This document shows, piece by piece, positions 57,041 to 64,000 of a stretch of DNA of 64,000 bases. The translations under genes were made by a program, and so were the position numbers. Origin of the DNA: G965203045 sp965203045. Lineage in GTDB: Bacteria; Pseudomonadota; Gammaproteobacteria; PS1; Pseudothioglobaceae. Below the pieces are notes generated by a model. That model was not told where the DNA came from. It saw only the letters and a program-made list of their open reading frames with translations, and did not search any database. The DNA lies in the NCBI GenBank assembly GCA_965203045.1, contig OZ241850.1:372001-436000 (forward strand), in the 5' to 3' direction. Within the stretch, counting starts at the first letter, position 1. Every line of letters begins with the position of its first letter.

Positions 57041-58996
57041 ATGTTTTATAATAACTGGCGATACTACATAATTTATGGTTTATTAATATTGTTACTAATG
57101 GTGCTGATATTTAAAATTAGCACTCTGCATGTTTTTAAGGTTAGCAATAATCAAACTCTAGAAGAAAAGGGTATTAATCAAACAGTAAAAACCTTAAAAA
57201 TTACCGGTTTTAGAGGCAATATCCTAGATAGAAATTCTCAAGTGATGGCTATTAGTCTGCCCCTTAAAAATATAGTAATTGACCCTGAACAATTAGTTTG
57301 GTTTTTAAGCGCTGATTTTTTGGATAAAGAACGCGACCAATTTATTGCTAAATTTGTGAAATTACTCAAAAAATATCCAGCAATATCGCCTAAATTATTT
57401 CATAAAGTCAGGCGCTCTTTTGCCCTAAATAGCGAGGAATTTAAACAAAAATTAGGCTTAAAAATTACATTTAATAAATCCAGTAACCCCAATTTAGTAA
57501 AAAAAACCAACCAATTATTAAAAGCATATCTTTTGGTTAGGACCAAAGCTATCTTTGAGCGCAAAATTAATGCAAAAATTTATCTAAAAATCGCTAACAC
57601 ATTACAAATATCAGCAGCAGCATTAAAAACAGCATTATTAAACACCAGCAGTCGTAAGTATCTAAATATTGCCACCAATTTAGATATCAATAACCCAATT
57701 TATAAAAATACCAGACAATTACTAAATAAGTCTCAGAAAATATTGTTTAGCAACGGTCGTTTTAGTGAACGTTATTTTGGTGGTGCTATTTTAATTGATT
57801 CCCATATCAAACGTTTTTATCCAGCAGCAGAGGCAAATGCTGCGTTAATCGGCTTGGTTGATACTGATAATAAAGGCATTGAAGGTTTAGAAAAAATCTA
57901 TGATAACTGGCTAAAAGGTGAGGACGGACTCAAACAAATGGCATTCTCTGGTGATAAAAAACCCTATGCCGATATTGGTATTGTTAAACCTGCCAAACAA
58001 GGCAAGCATCTAAAACTTACTATTGATAATGAAATTCAACATCGAACCTATGCTGCTATCAAGCACATTGTCGAGCAAAAAAAAGCTAAGTATGGCAGTG
58101 CTATTGTGCTTAATCCGCAAGCAGAAATTTTAGCAATGGTCAACTATGTTAGTGATAAAACTGCTAAAAATAATGGCTATAGCGCTGAGACTTATCGCAA
58201 TCGGGTATTATTAGACGCGTTAGAAACTGGTTCTACAATCAAGCCTTTTATTGTCTTATTCGGCTTACAGAAAAACCGTATTAGGGCTGATGATGTGCTT
58301 GAACTAACTAGTGCTATCGCCCATCATAAACCAGATAAATACAAACAACTAAGCATTAGTCAAATCATTGCCAAATCGCATAATTTAGGTATTTTAAATA
58401 TTAATAAACTTCTAAGTAAAGAAGAAATATGGCAAATGATGACAAATCTAGGTTTTGGTGAAATAAGTGGCGCCCTACCAACACTAGAAAACGAGGGTTT
58501 ACTGCGTCACCACAGCAAATGGCATCTATCGGATAAATACTCGCTATCCTTTGGTTATGGACCTATGAATACCACTATTGCCCAATTAGCCCGCGCTTAT
58601 TTAATATTTGTTAATCAAGGTAGGATAACCAATCTAAAACTGCTTAAAGACGATGATAAACCTGAATTTAGGCAAGTTTTTAACCCTGCTGCTATCGCTG
58701 CTGTTGTCCAAATGTTAGCCGATGCCGCCAGTGATAAAGGCTCTGGTTATAAAGCGCAAATAAGCGGCTATGATGTTGCTGGTAAAACCGGTACTACTCG
58801 CCTTAAAAAAATAAATGCCAAGGGTTATGATGACAACCGTCATAGCACTTTTTTTGTTGGATTTGCGCCAACTAATAAAACAAAATACTTAATGGCAGTG
58901 CATATTTTTGACCCTGAGAATAAATACTCAAGTGGTGCAAATGTTGCAGCCCCAGCATTCAAACTGGCAATGGAAAATATTTTAAAATTCCAATAA
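57041..58996 (+). CDS. ftsI: Septal transpeptidase FtsI (PBP3)
   Basis: 651 aa, longer than the ~580 aa of typical PBP3. One membrane span near 10-28, then GFRGNILDRNSQVMA, and the transpeptidase motifs STIK (Ser~398, Lys~401), SHN (~446) and KTG (~582). The first motif reads ETGSTIKPF where EPGSTVKPF is usual. The extra length is in the pedestal region, residues ~85-255, which is rich in Lys and Asn. FtsI cross-links septal peptidoglycan with FtsW. No murE or murF follows; the operon seems to end here. Confidence 0.93.
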   Translation: MFYNNWRYYIIYGLLILLLMVLIFKISTLHVFKVSNNQTLEEKGINQTVKTLKITGFRGNILDRNSQVMAISLPLKNIVIDPEQLVWFLSADFLDKERDQFIAKFVKLLKKYPAISPKLFHKVRRSFALNSEEFKQKLGLKITFNKSSNPNLVKKTNQLLKAYLLVRTKAIFERKINAKIYLKIANTLQISAAALKTALLNTSSRKYLNIATNLDINNPIYKNTRQLLNKSQKILFSNGRFSERYFGGAILIDSHIKRFYPAAEANAALIGLVDTDNKGIEGLEKIYDNWLKGEDGLKQMAFSGDKKPYADIGIVKPAKQGKHLKLTIDNEIQHRTYAAIKHIVEQKKAKYGSAIVLNPQAEILAMVNYVSDKTAKNNGYSAETYRNRVLLDALETGSTIKPFIVLFGLQKNRIRADDVLELTSAIAHHKPDKYKQLSISQIIAKSHNLGILNINKLLSKEEIWQMMTNLGFGEISGALPTLENEGLLRHHSKWHLSDKYSLSFGYGPMNTTIAQLARAYLIFVNQGRITNLKLLKDDDKPEFRQVFNPAAIAAVVQMLADAASDKGSGYKAQISGYDVAGKTGTTRLKKINAKGYDDNRHSTFFVGFAPTNKTKYLMAVHIFDPENKYSSGANVAAPAFKLAMENILKFQ

Positions 58997-59012
58997 TCTT
59001 AGCATACACTTC

Positions 59013-59021
59013 TGATATAAT
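59013..59021 (+). promoter_or_regulatory. Extended -10 promoter of the outer-membrane protein gene
   Basis: TGATATAAT is a perfect extended -10 element. There is no recognisable -35. The leader to the ATG at 59051 is ~23 nt and contains GGAGAA as ribosome binding site. Confidence 0.5.
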
Positions 59022-59050
59022 CTGAGACATCATAATTACTGGAGAATTTT

Positions 59051-59590
59051 ATGCTATCAGTAGTGGCGAAATTACTTAGGCTTTTAGCACTAGGTCTTTT
59101 GTTGAATTTTGGCGCGCATGCATCCTCTTATATAGGCTTAGAACTTGGTAGCAGTGATATTGGTCCTGATACTGGAGGTAGCAATTACACCTTAACAGAT
59201 GACACAGATTTAGCCAGAACAATTTTTGTAGGATATCGTCTTACTGATAATATTAGCTTAGAGTTAGGCTATGCTGATTTAGGCGAAGCCACTATTAGGA
59301 ATAATAATCAAACCAGCAGCAAAATATCCTACGAACAACTCACCCTTGGCGGCATTTATGGCGTTAATGTGACAGAAAATATCACATTATTTGCAGGTCT
59401 TGGTGTGCGTGATACAGATATTAGTACTAATAACAACGATGTTGATGTTGATGATGATATAGAATTCTACTGGAATATTGGTTCTAGTTTTGCTATCAAC
59501 GATACCTTTGCTATTAGACTGAACTATAGTGAGTATTCAGATGACGCTAGTAATATTGGACTAGGTTTAGTCATCAATTTTGGTAAATAA
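59051..59590 (+). CDS. Small outer-membrane beta-barrel protein (OmpA/OmpX-like porin fold)
   Basis: 179 aa with a signal peptide ending near HASS (residues ~1-25). The mature part alternates polar and hydrophobic residues: YIGLELGSSDIG, ARTIFVGYRLTDNISLELGYADLG, YEQLTLGGIYGVNVTENITLFAGLGVRDT, and the barrel end GLGLVINFGK. This predicts eight strands. An acidic loop NNNDVDVDDDIE may bind cations. No OmpA peptidoglycan-binding domain is present. Exact function unknown. Confidence 0.8.
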   Translation: MLSVVAKLLRLLALGLLLNFGAHASSYIGLELGSSDIGPDTGGSNYTLTDDTDLARTIFVGYRLTDNISLELGYADLGEATIRNNNQTSSKISYEQLTLGGIYGVNVTENITLFAGLGVRDTDISTNNNDVDVDDDIEFYWNIGSSFAINDTFAIRLNYSEYSDDASNIGLGLVINFGK

Positions 59591-59626
59591 TTTCATTTTT
59601 TCACAACGGCGTGAATCATTATTAAC

Positions 59627-59665
59627 AAATGCAAAAATACAATAATGGCGTTGTCTATTGCATTT
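59627..59665 (+). promoter_or_regulatory. Inverted repeat upstream of glnA
   Basis: Arms AAATGCAA (59627-59634) and TTGCATTT (59658-59665), with an inner ACAA/TTGT pairing, 23 nt before glnA. It could terminate the porin transcript or sit in the glnA promoter/leader region. Confidence 0.4.
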
Positions 59666-59687
59666 TTAGTTTAAGGAGATATAAAAA

Positions 59688-61103
59688 ATGTCTGTAAAAA
59701 ATGTTATGGCAACGCTTAAAAAGAATGATGTTATTTATGTTGATTTTCGCTTTACAGATACCAGAGGCAAAGAACAACACGTAAGCGTCCCAGCACATAC
59801 CATAAGTAGTGATAAGCTAGCTAATGGACAAATGTTTGATGGTTCATCAATTGCTGGCTGGAAAGATATCAACGAATCTGATATGATTTTAAAACCTGAT
59901 ACCAACACCGCTGTTATGGACCCATTTACCGAAGAGTCAACACTGATTATTCGTTGTGATATTATTGAACCAACGGATATGAAAGGTTATGAAAAAGACC
60001 CCAGATCTATTGCTAAAAGAGCAGAGGCATATTTAAAGAAAAGCGGTGTAGGTGATACGGCCCATTTTGGCAATGAACCTGAATTCTTTGTTTTTGATAA
60101 TGTTAAATGGGATAGCGGTCATGGTATGGGCAAGGCTTTTTATGAGATTAGTTCTGAAGAGGCGGCTTGGGAGTCTATGAGCGAATTTGAAAGCGGTAAT
60201 AAAGGACACCGTCCACGTATTAAAGGCGGTTATTTCCCAGTGCCACCGGTTGACTCATTGCACGACTTGCGCGGGGCTATGTGTTTAGCCATTGAAGAGA
60301 TGGGTGTTACCACAGAAGTGCATCACCATGAGGTTGGCACTGCTGGTCAATGTGAAATTGGGGCTTTATTTAATACTCTTGTAAGAAAATGTGATGAGAC
60401 CCAAATTTTAAAATACTGCGTCCATAATGTAGCCCACTTGTATGGCAAAACCGCAACTTTTATGCCCAAACCTATTGCTATTGATAATGGTAATGGTATG
60501 CATGTGCACCAGTCTATATTTAAGGGAGGTAAAAATTTGTTTGATGGTAATAACTATGGTAATTTATCACAAACCGCACTTTACTACATAGGCGGTGTTA
60601 TCAAGCATGCTAGAGCTTTAAATGCTTTTACCAACGCTTCTACTAACTCATACAAACGTTTGGTCCCCGGCTTTGAAGCCCCAGAAATGTTAGTTTATTC
60701 CTCCAAAAACCGTTCTGCGGCTATTCGCATTCCTTTTGTTGACAACCCTAAGGGTCGCCGCGTTGAGGTGCGTTTCCCCGACTCAAGCGCTAACCCCTAT
60801 CTAGCATTCTCAGCAATGCTTATGGCAGGGCTAGATGGTATTAAAAATAAAATTGACCCCGGTAGTGCAATAGATGAGGATTTATACGAGTTAAGCCCAG
60901 ATAAAAAATCACACATACCCAAAGTGTGCGGCACTCTGCAAGAAGCCCTAGAAACTCTAAATAAGGACCGTGATTTTCTAACTGCTGGGGGGGTGTTTAC
61001 CGATGATACAATTGATTCGTATATCGCGCTTAAAACCGAAGAAGTAACTGCGGTACGCGCCGCCCCTCATCCAGTTGAGTTTGATATGTATTATAGTGTA
61101 TAG
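59688..61103 (+). CDS. glnA: Glutamine synthetase type I
   Basis: 471 aa with a strong AAGGAGAT ribosome site. It has the beta-grasp start and FDGSSIAGW, the metal/active-site NEPEFFVFD, VHHHEVGTAGQCEIG, NGNGMHVHQSIFKGG, TNASTNSYKRLVPGFEAP and NRSAAIRIP. DEDLYELSP holds the adenylylation Tyr (~400), so it is the GlnE-regulated GSI-beta type. It makes glutamine from glutamate and ammonia. It ends at an intrinsic terminator. Confidence 0.97.
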   Translation: MSVKNVMATLKKNDVIYVDFRFTDTRGKEQHVSVPAHTISSDKLANGQMFDGSSIAGWKDINESDMILKPDTNTAVMDPFTEESTLIIRCDIIEPTDMKGYEKDPRSIAKRAEAYLKKSGVGDTAHFGNEPEFFVFDNVKWDSGHGMGKAFYEISSEEAAWESMSEFESGNKGHRPRIKGGYFPVPPVDSLHDLRGAMCLAIEEMGVTTEVHHHEVGTAGQCEIGALFNTLVRKCDETQILKYCVHNVAHLYGKTATFMPKPIAIDNGNGMHVHQSIFKGGKNLFDGNNYGNLSQTALYYIGGVIKHARALNAFTNASTNSYKRLVPGFEAPEMLVYSSKNRSAAIRIPFVDNPKGRRVEVRFPDSSANPYLAFSAMLMAGLDGIKNKIDPGSAIDEDLYELSPDKKSHIPKVCGTLQEALETLNKDRDFLTAGGVFTDDTIDSYIALKTEEVTAVRAAPHPVEFDMYYSV

Positions 61104-61110
61104 TTAAGCT

Positions 61111-61141
61111 AAAACCCCGCTTGTGCGGGGTTTTGTTTTTT
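61111..61141 (+). terminator. Intrinsic terminator of glnA
   Basis: AAAACCCCGC, loop TTGT, GCGGGGTTTT, followed by GTTTTTT. A GC-rich 10-bp stem with a U-run eight bases past the stop codon. Confidence 0.95.
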
Positions 61142-61155
61142 AGATAGGGGGTAAT

Positions 61156-61344
61156 ATGACTAAATTAAATAATCCTATACGAGCAGTGTTTTTAGCTATG
61201 TCGTCTATTTTGTGGCTAGGGATATATCTAAGCGGCTTTGCTAATGTGCATTGGCTACTATATATCCCAACAATTGGCATACTACTTGCTGCTATAACGG
61301 GTATTTGTCCTTCGCATATAGTGTTTAGCAGGGTTATAAAATAG
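61156..61344 (+). CDS. Small inner-membrane protein (DUF2892/YgaP-like)
   Basis: 62 aa with a strong ribosome site (AGGGGG six bases before ATG). Two hydrophobic helices (residues ~8-27 and ~32-50) and a GICPSH motif near the end, similar to the G-x-CP motif of DUF2892 proteins. Family assignment is tentative. It lies between the glnA terminator and a hairpin at 61401, probably a one-gene unit. Confidence 0.6.
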   Translation: MTKLNNPIRAVFLAMSSILWLGIYLSGFANVHWLLYIPTIGILLAAITGICPSHIVFSRVIK

Positions 61345-61400
61345 GGGGTTATTAGAGGGGGTGATGAATTGGGTTTTTGGACGTGAAAGCATCTTAACTT

Positions 61401-61424
61401 AAATAGTGGGCGCGCTATTTTTCT
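61401..61424 (+). terminator. Candidate terminator between convergent genes
   Basis: AAATAGTG, loop GGCG, CGCTATTT (one G-T pair) then TTC. It overlaps the stop codon of the minus-strand gene at 61415. The short U-run makes it uncertain. Confidence 0.35.
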
Positions 61425-64000
61425 TTGATAAACAACTTATACCCCTTAAAATCATCTGGTTTGTTATACTCGAGTTTTTCAAAAATTTGGATACGTACGC
61501 GTTGTTGCAGATATTCGCTTTGTTTTTGTTTATTCCCAATTCCTTGTAACCATTGTGGTGGTTTTTGGATAAATTTTTCCAGCAATTCTGTATTTTCGGA
61601 AAATGCTTGAATGTTTATATAGAAAATATAATCTGCTTTTCCTTTTTCATCTTTATTTAGTGGGGATAGCTGAATAAGACGCCCTATTTTTGACTTGCTT
61701 AAAATTAAAATTTGATCATCTATTTTTTTATGATTTGTCTCAAAAACAGGAATTGATTTTCCTCTAAATTCATACCAACCACTGAAACTTGTTATCTCCA
61801 GCTGATTGGTATCACTCAGCCGTTTTGGCTTAAAGTTCTGGGAAGGTTCAAAAAACTTCCACAATGCAACATCTGTTGCAAAAATTATTATGTCGTTAGG
61901 ATTTTTAAATTTTGCCAAAGTTGTCTCAAAATCTTCTATGTCAATTTGTTCACAATCTTTTGCTATGCTATCAAGCAAATAAGAGTCCTCATAAGAAGCC
62001 AAACTACGTCCATAATTATCAGCCCAGCCGACATAGGTAACGTGCCAATTATCAAAAAATGAAGCCTTATCATCAACAATGCTGATTCCAAAACGTTTGT
62101 TGTGGTCAGTTCCTTTTTTTATGTTCTCTTCATATGCATTAAAGTGAATGAAAATATCACGTATATTTGTATTTTGTTTGAAACTACGTACCATTTCATC
62201 CTTAAATTGCTTGACTCGGTCTTGAGAGATGTTTTGCTCTAGTATATATTCTAGTTCCTCTTGTTGTTGTGTTTGTTGCGACTTAGTAAGTAGCTTTTTA
62301 AACACACCGACTTTATTTATAGCTTCTTTTGTTAAAACAGATTTCCAGTTATCTTTGTTATTTTCTATATCATCAAGCACTTTAATCAAAACGTTGGGCA
62401 AATCTCTAGTATATGATAATTCAATTTGTATAATTTGTTCATCAGCTCTGTCCGCCAATAAAGTTAGGGATTTGATTACATAAAATCTTTCAAGCTTTTC
62501 AGTGATTTGTATTGAGTATACTTCTCCTTCATGGTAAGTTTCCATTTCCCAAAAATTCCAGCCCCAAAATTCCCCAATATTATAATTATGGGCTTGCAAA
62601 AAGATGTTTGTAAAATCTTTAATCTCAGAGGAGAAGACGGATTGAATAGAATTATAAAATTGTTGTGCTACCTCATCTTGCTTGTTGTGAATAAAATAAG
62701 CAAGTATCCAGCTTGCTAAGCCAAAAAACATTTGGTTTTTCTTTGTCTTTATGTATTGCTCAATCTTTTCAATTTCTTTCTGCTCTTTGCTTGGCCTAAA
62801 ATGCTTAAAAAGTTCTTGACTTGCTCTTTTGAAGGCTTCAAAACTATTAATATCTCTGCTATCAAAAGCTTTTTTCAAGAGGTTTTGATAAATGATGAAA
62901 AAATGAATGCCGAAATCTCTCAAGCTTTCCAACTCTTTTTCATCTACAGCATTTTCTAACTTAGCTTCAACATAAACACCGCAAGTCTCTTTTAAACTAC
63001 GCCACGACCGATCAATAAGAAACTTTTTCAAATTATCATCCTCTTCTTTAAGCGCATATAGGTATAAAAGCTCAACAAACCAAATAAACTCTTGAAATAG
63101 ATAGTGGTCTTGCTTCTCAATAGCCTGCCGTGCAATTGCAGTTGGCAGATACGAAACTGTTTTAATTATTTCTAGGTCATGGCTTTGCATCGCTTTCTTA
63201 AGGATTTGTTTAATATCAGATGATAACCGAAGCACCTCTTCCCACCCTGATAAAGGCTCGTGCCTCTCTTTTCTTGCTTGTTTAGCAGAATACCCACCGC
63301 CATATTTCGTAATAAACTCTAAAAATCCTTCGGCAATTTTGGTGTAAAGATACGCCAACTCTTTCATATATCCAAAGTGCTTATTCTCAATAGCAGTAAT
63401 AAATTGGTCTTTTATATCAGAAACCTCAGATGGTACTTTTTTTGCAAAGTTATCTGTGGTATTGTCAAAAACCTCATAGTGTCTTTTTTCTGCAAAATTA
63501 TCTGCTGTATCAATTATAAAAGCAGATTTGGCAAGAGCCTTTATTTTTTTAAGCTTACTAGTATCTCGTAAAAGTTGCCTATCTAAACAAATTAAAGTAG
63601 GATCTTTTTCATCAACAACGCTATAAAATCTCTTCATCAAATAACGTTGATTATTTTTGGTAGTAGCTTTTAATTTTACTTCCTCTGCCTCATTTGCCAT
63701 ATCGGCACTTACCTGCGGTCTATTACCACTTCCAAATGAGAAACCACTCTTTAATCCCTCCTCATCCACAATATTTGCAAGCTTTTCCAGTGCTTGTAGA
63801 TTAATATCGGATACTATTCCAAATTTTTCAGCTTGAAAACAATAATAATCTGTTCTGTTATCAGTTAAAAAGGGAGAGTATTCTAATTTAATGTTCTCAG
63901 TATTAAGTTTAGAAAATAAAATATTATTGCCAATGCGCTCGTCAATAGCTGAATTAATACCTCGCTTTAGTCTCTCTTGAAATAGTTCAGCCCTTTTTTG
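61415..64000 (-). CDS. Large protein of unknown function (5' end outside window)
   Basis: The frame stays open from the right edge to the stop at 61415 (about 861 codons seen). The GTG near 63769 is internal, because sequence upstream of it is open and protein-like (GINSAIDERIGNNILFSKL; EKFGIVSDINLQALEKLANI). The first half is charged and mainly helical; no membrane span or signal is evident in the visible part. The last ~250 residues look more beta-rich (GISIVDDKASFFDNWHVTYVGW; FSGWYEFRGKSIPVF). I recognise no family. It is convergent with the small membrane gene. An accessory or defence role is possible but unsupported. Confidence 0.7.
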   Translation of the reverse strand, partial: QKRAELFQERLKRGINSAIDERIGNNILFSKLNTENIKLEYSPFLTDNRTDYYCFQAEKFGIVSDINLQALEKLANIVDEEGLKSGFSFGSGNRPQVSADMANEAEEVKLKATTKNNQRYLMKRFYSVVDEKDPTLICLDRQLLRDTSKLKKIKALAKSAFIIDTADNFAEKRHYEVFDNTTDNFAKKVPSEVSDIKDQFITAIENKHFGYMKELAYLYTKIAEGFLEFITKYGGGYSAKQARKERHEPLSGWEEVLRLSSDIKQILKKAMQSHDLEIIKTVSYLPTAIARQAIEKQDHYLFQEFIWFVELLYLYALKEEDDNLKKFLIDRSWRSLKETCGVYVEAKLENAVDEKELESLRDFGIHFFIIYQNLLKKAFDSRDINSFEAFKRASQELFKHFRPSKEQKEIEKIEQYIKTKKNQMFFGLASWILAYFIHNKQDEVAQQFYNSIQSVFSSEIKDFTNIFLQAHNYNIGEFWGWNFWEMETYHEGEVYSIQITEKLERFYVIKSLTLLADRADEQIIQIELSYTRDLPNVLIKVLDDIENNKDNWKSVLTKEAINKVGVFKKLLTKSQQTQQQEELEYILEQNISQDRVKQFKDEMVRSFKQNTNIRDIFIHFNAYEENIKKGTDHNKRFGISIVDDKASFFDNWHVTYVGWADNYGRSLASYEDSYLLDSIAKDCEQIDIEDFETTLAKFKNPNDIIIFATDVALWKFFEPSQNFKPKRLSDTNQLEITSFSGWYEFRGKSIPVFETNHKKIDDQILILSKSKIGRLIQLSPLNKDEKGKADYIFYINIQAFSENTELLEKFIQKPPQWLQGIGNKQKQSEYLQQRVRIQIFEKLEYNKPDDFKGYKLFIKEK

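Noticed and set aside
59646..59662. Sigma-54-like TGGC...TTGCA element upstream of glnA
   Set aside because: The GG to GC spacing is one base longer than the strict sigma-54 rule, and it overlaps an inverted repeat; not convincing without mapping.

Overview
The window is low-GC DNA from a Gram-negative bacterium, most likely a gammaproteobacterium. The evidence is the complete ADP-heptose operon with WaaC and WaaF heptosyltransferases, mraZ-rsmH-ftsL-ftsI, a DUF484-xerC pair, an HslV protease, an AddB-like Fe-S nuclease and an adenylylatable glutamine synthetase. A member of the AT-rich marine sulfur-oxidiser/symbiont groups is plausible, but no diagnostic metabolic gene or rRNA is present to prove it.

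Region 1 (1-26.3 kb, minus strand): two giant tandem paralogous surface or secreted protein genes. The left one (1-11265, at least 3755 aa) runs off the window. It is a chain of ~515-aa modules, each an Ig/cadherin-like pair plus exactly six NHL repeats, i.e. one six-bladed beta-propeller. Seven complete propellers are visible, and the last modules are almost identical at DNA level. The right one (11667-25997, 4776 aa) has the same signal peptide, first domains and a single propeller. It then switches to Big_2/MBG-type Ig-like domains, three ~705-aa supermodules each carrying a C-type-lectin-like domain, and a dockerin-like C-terminus. The two genes share a duplicated promoter and leader. A decayed MBG domain with two nonsense codons lies between them.

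Region 2 (26.3-32.2 kb): an exported small heat-shock protein behind a perfect sigma-70 consensus promoter, an AddB-like nuclease, hslV without hslU, and ftsW-murG.

Region 3 (32.2-49.2 kb): envelope polysaccharide biosynthesis. The gmhB-hldD-hldE-gmhA operon makes ADP-heptose. WaaF, WaaC and two further GT9 enzymes, a WaaE-like GT2, a GT25, a WaaP-like kinase and GalE build the LPS core. A TagD/TagB-like pair suggests glycerol-phosphate decoration. Two paralogous membrane proteins overlap tail to tail, and a methyltransferase has a suspect 5' end.

Region 4 (49.2-54.1 kb): queE, a glutamine amidotransferase, htpG with a duplicated N-terminus, DUF484 and xerC.

Region 5 (54.2-59.0 kb): a division operon mraZ-rsmH-ftsZ-ftsL-ftsI behind three 10-bp-spaced MraZ boxes. 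ftsZ sits in an unusual place here, and ftsW-murG lie ~22 kb away, so the dcw cluster is fragmented.

Region 6 (59-64 kb): a small outer-membrane barrel, glnA with a clear terminator, a small membrane protein, and a large unrecognised gene running off the right edge. No tRNA, rRNA, CRISPR array or transposase was seen.
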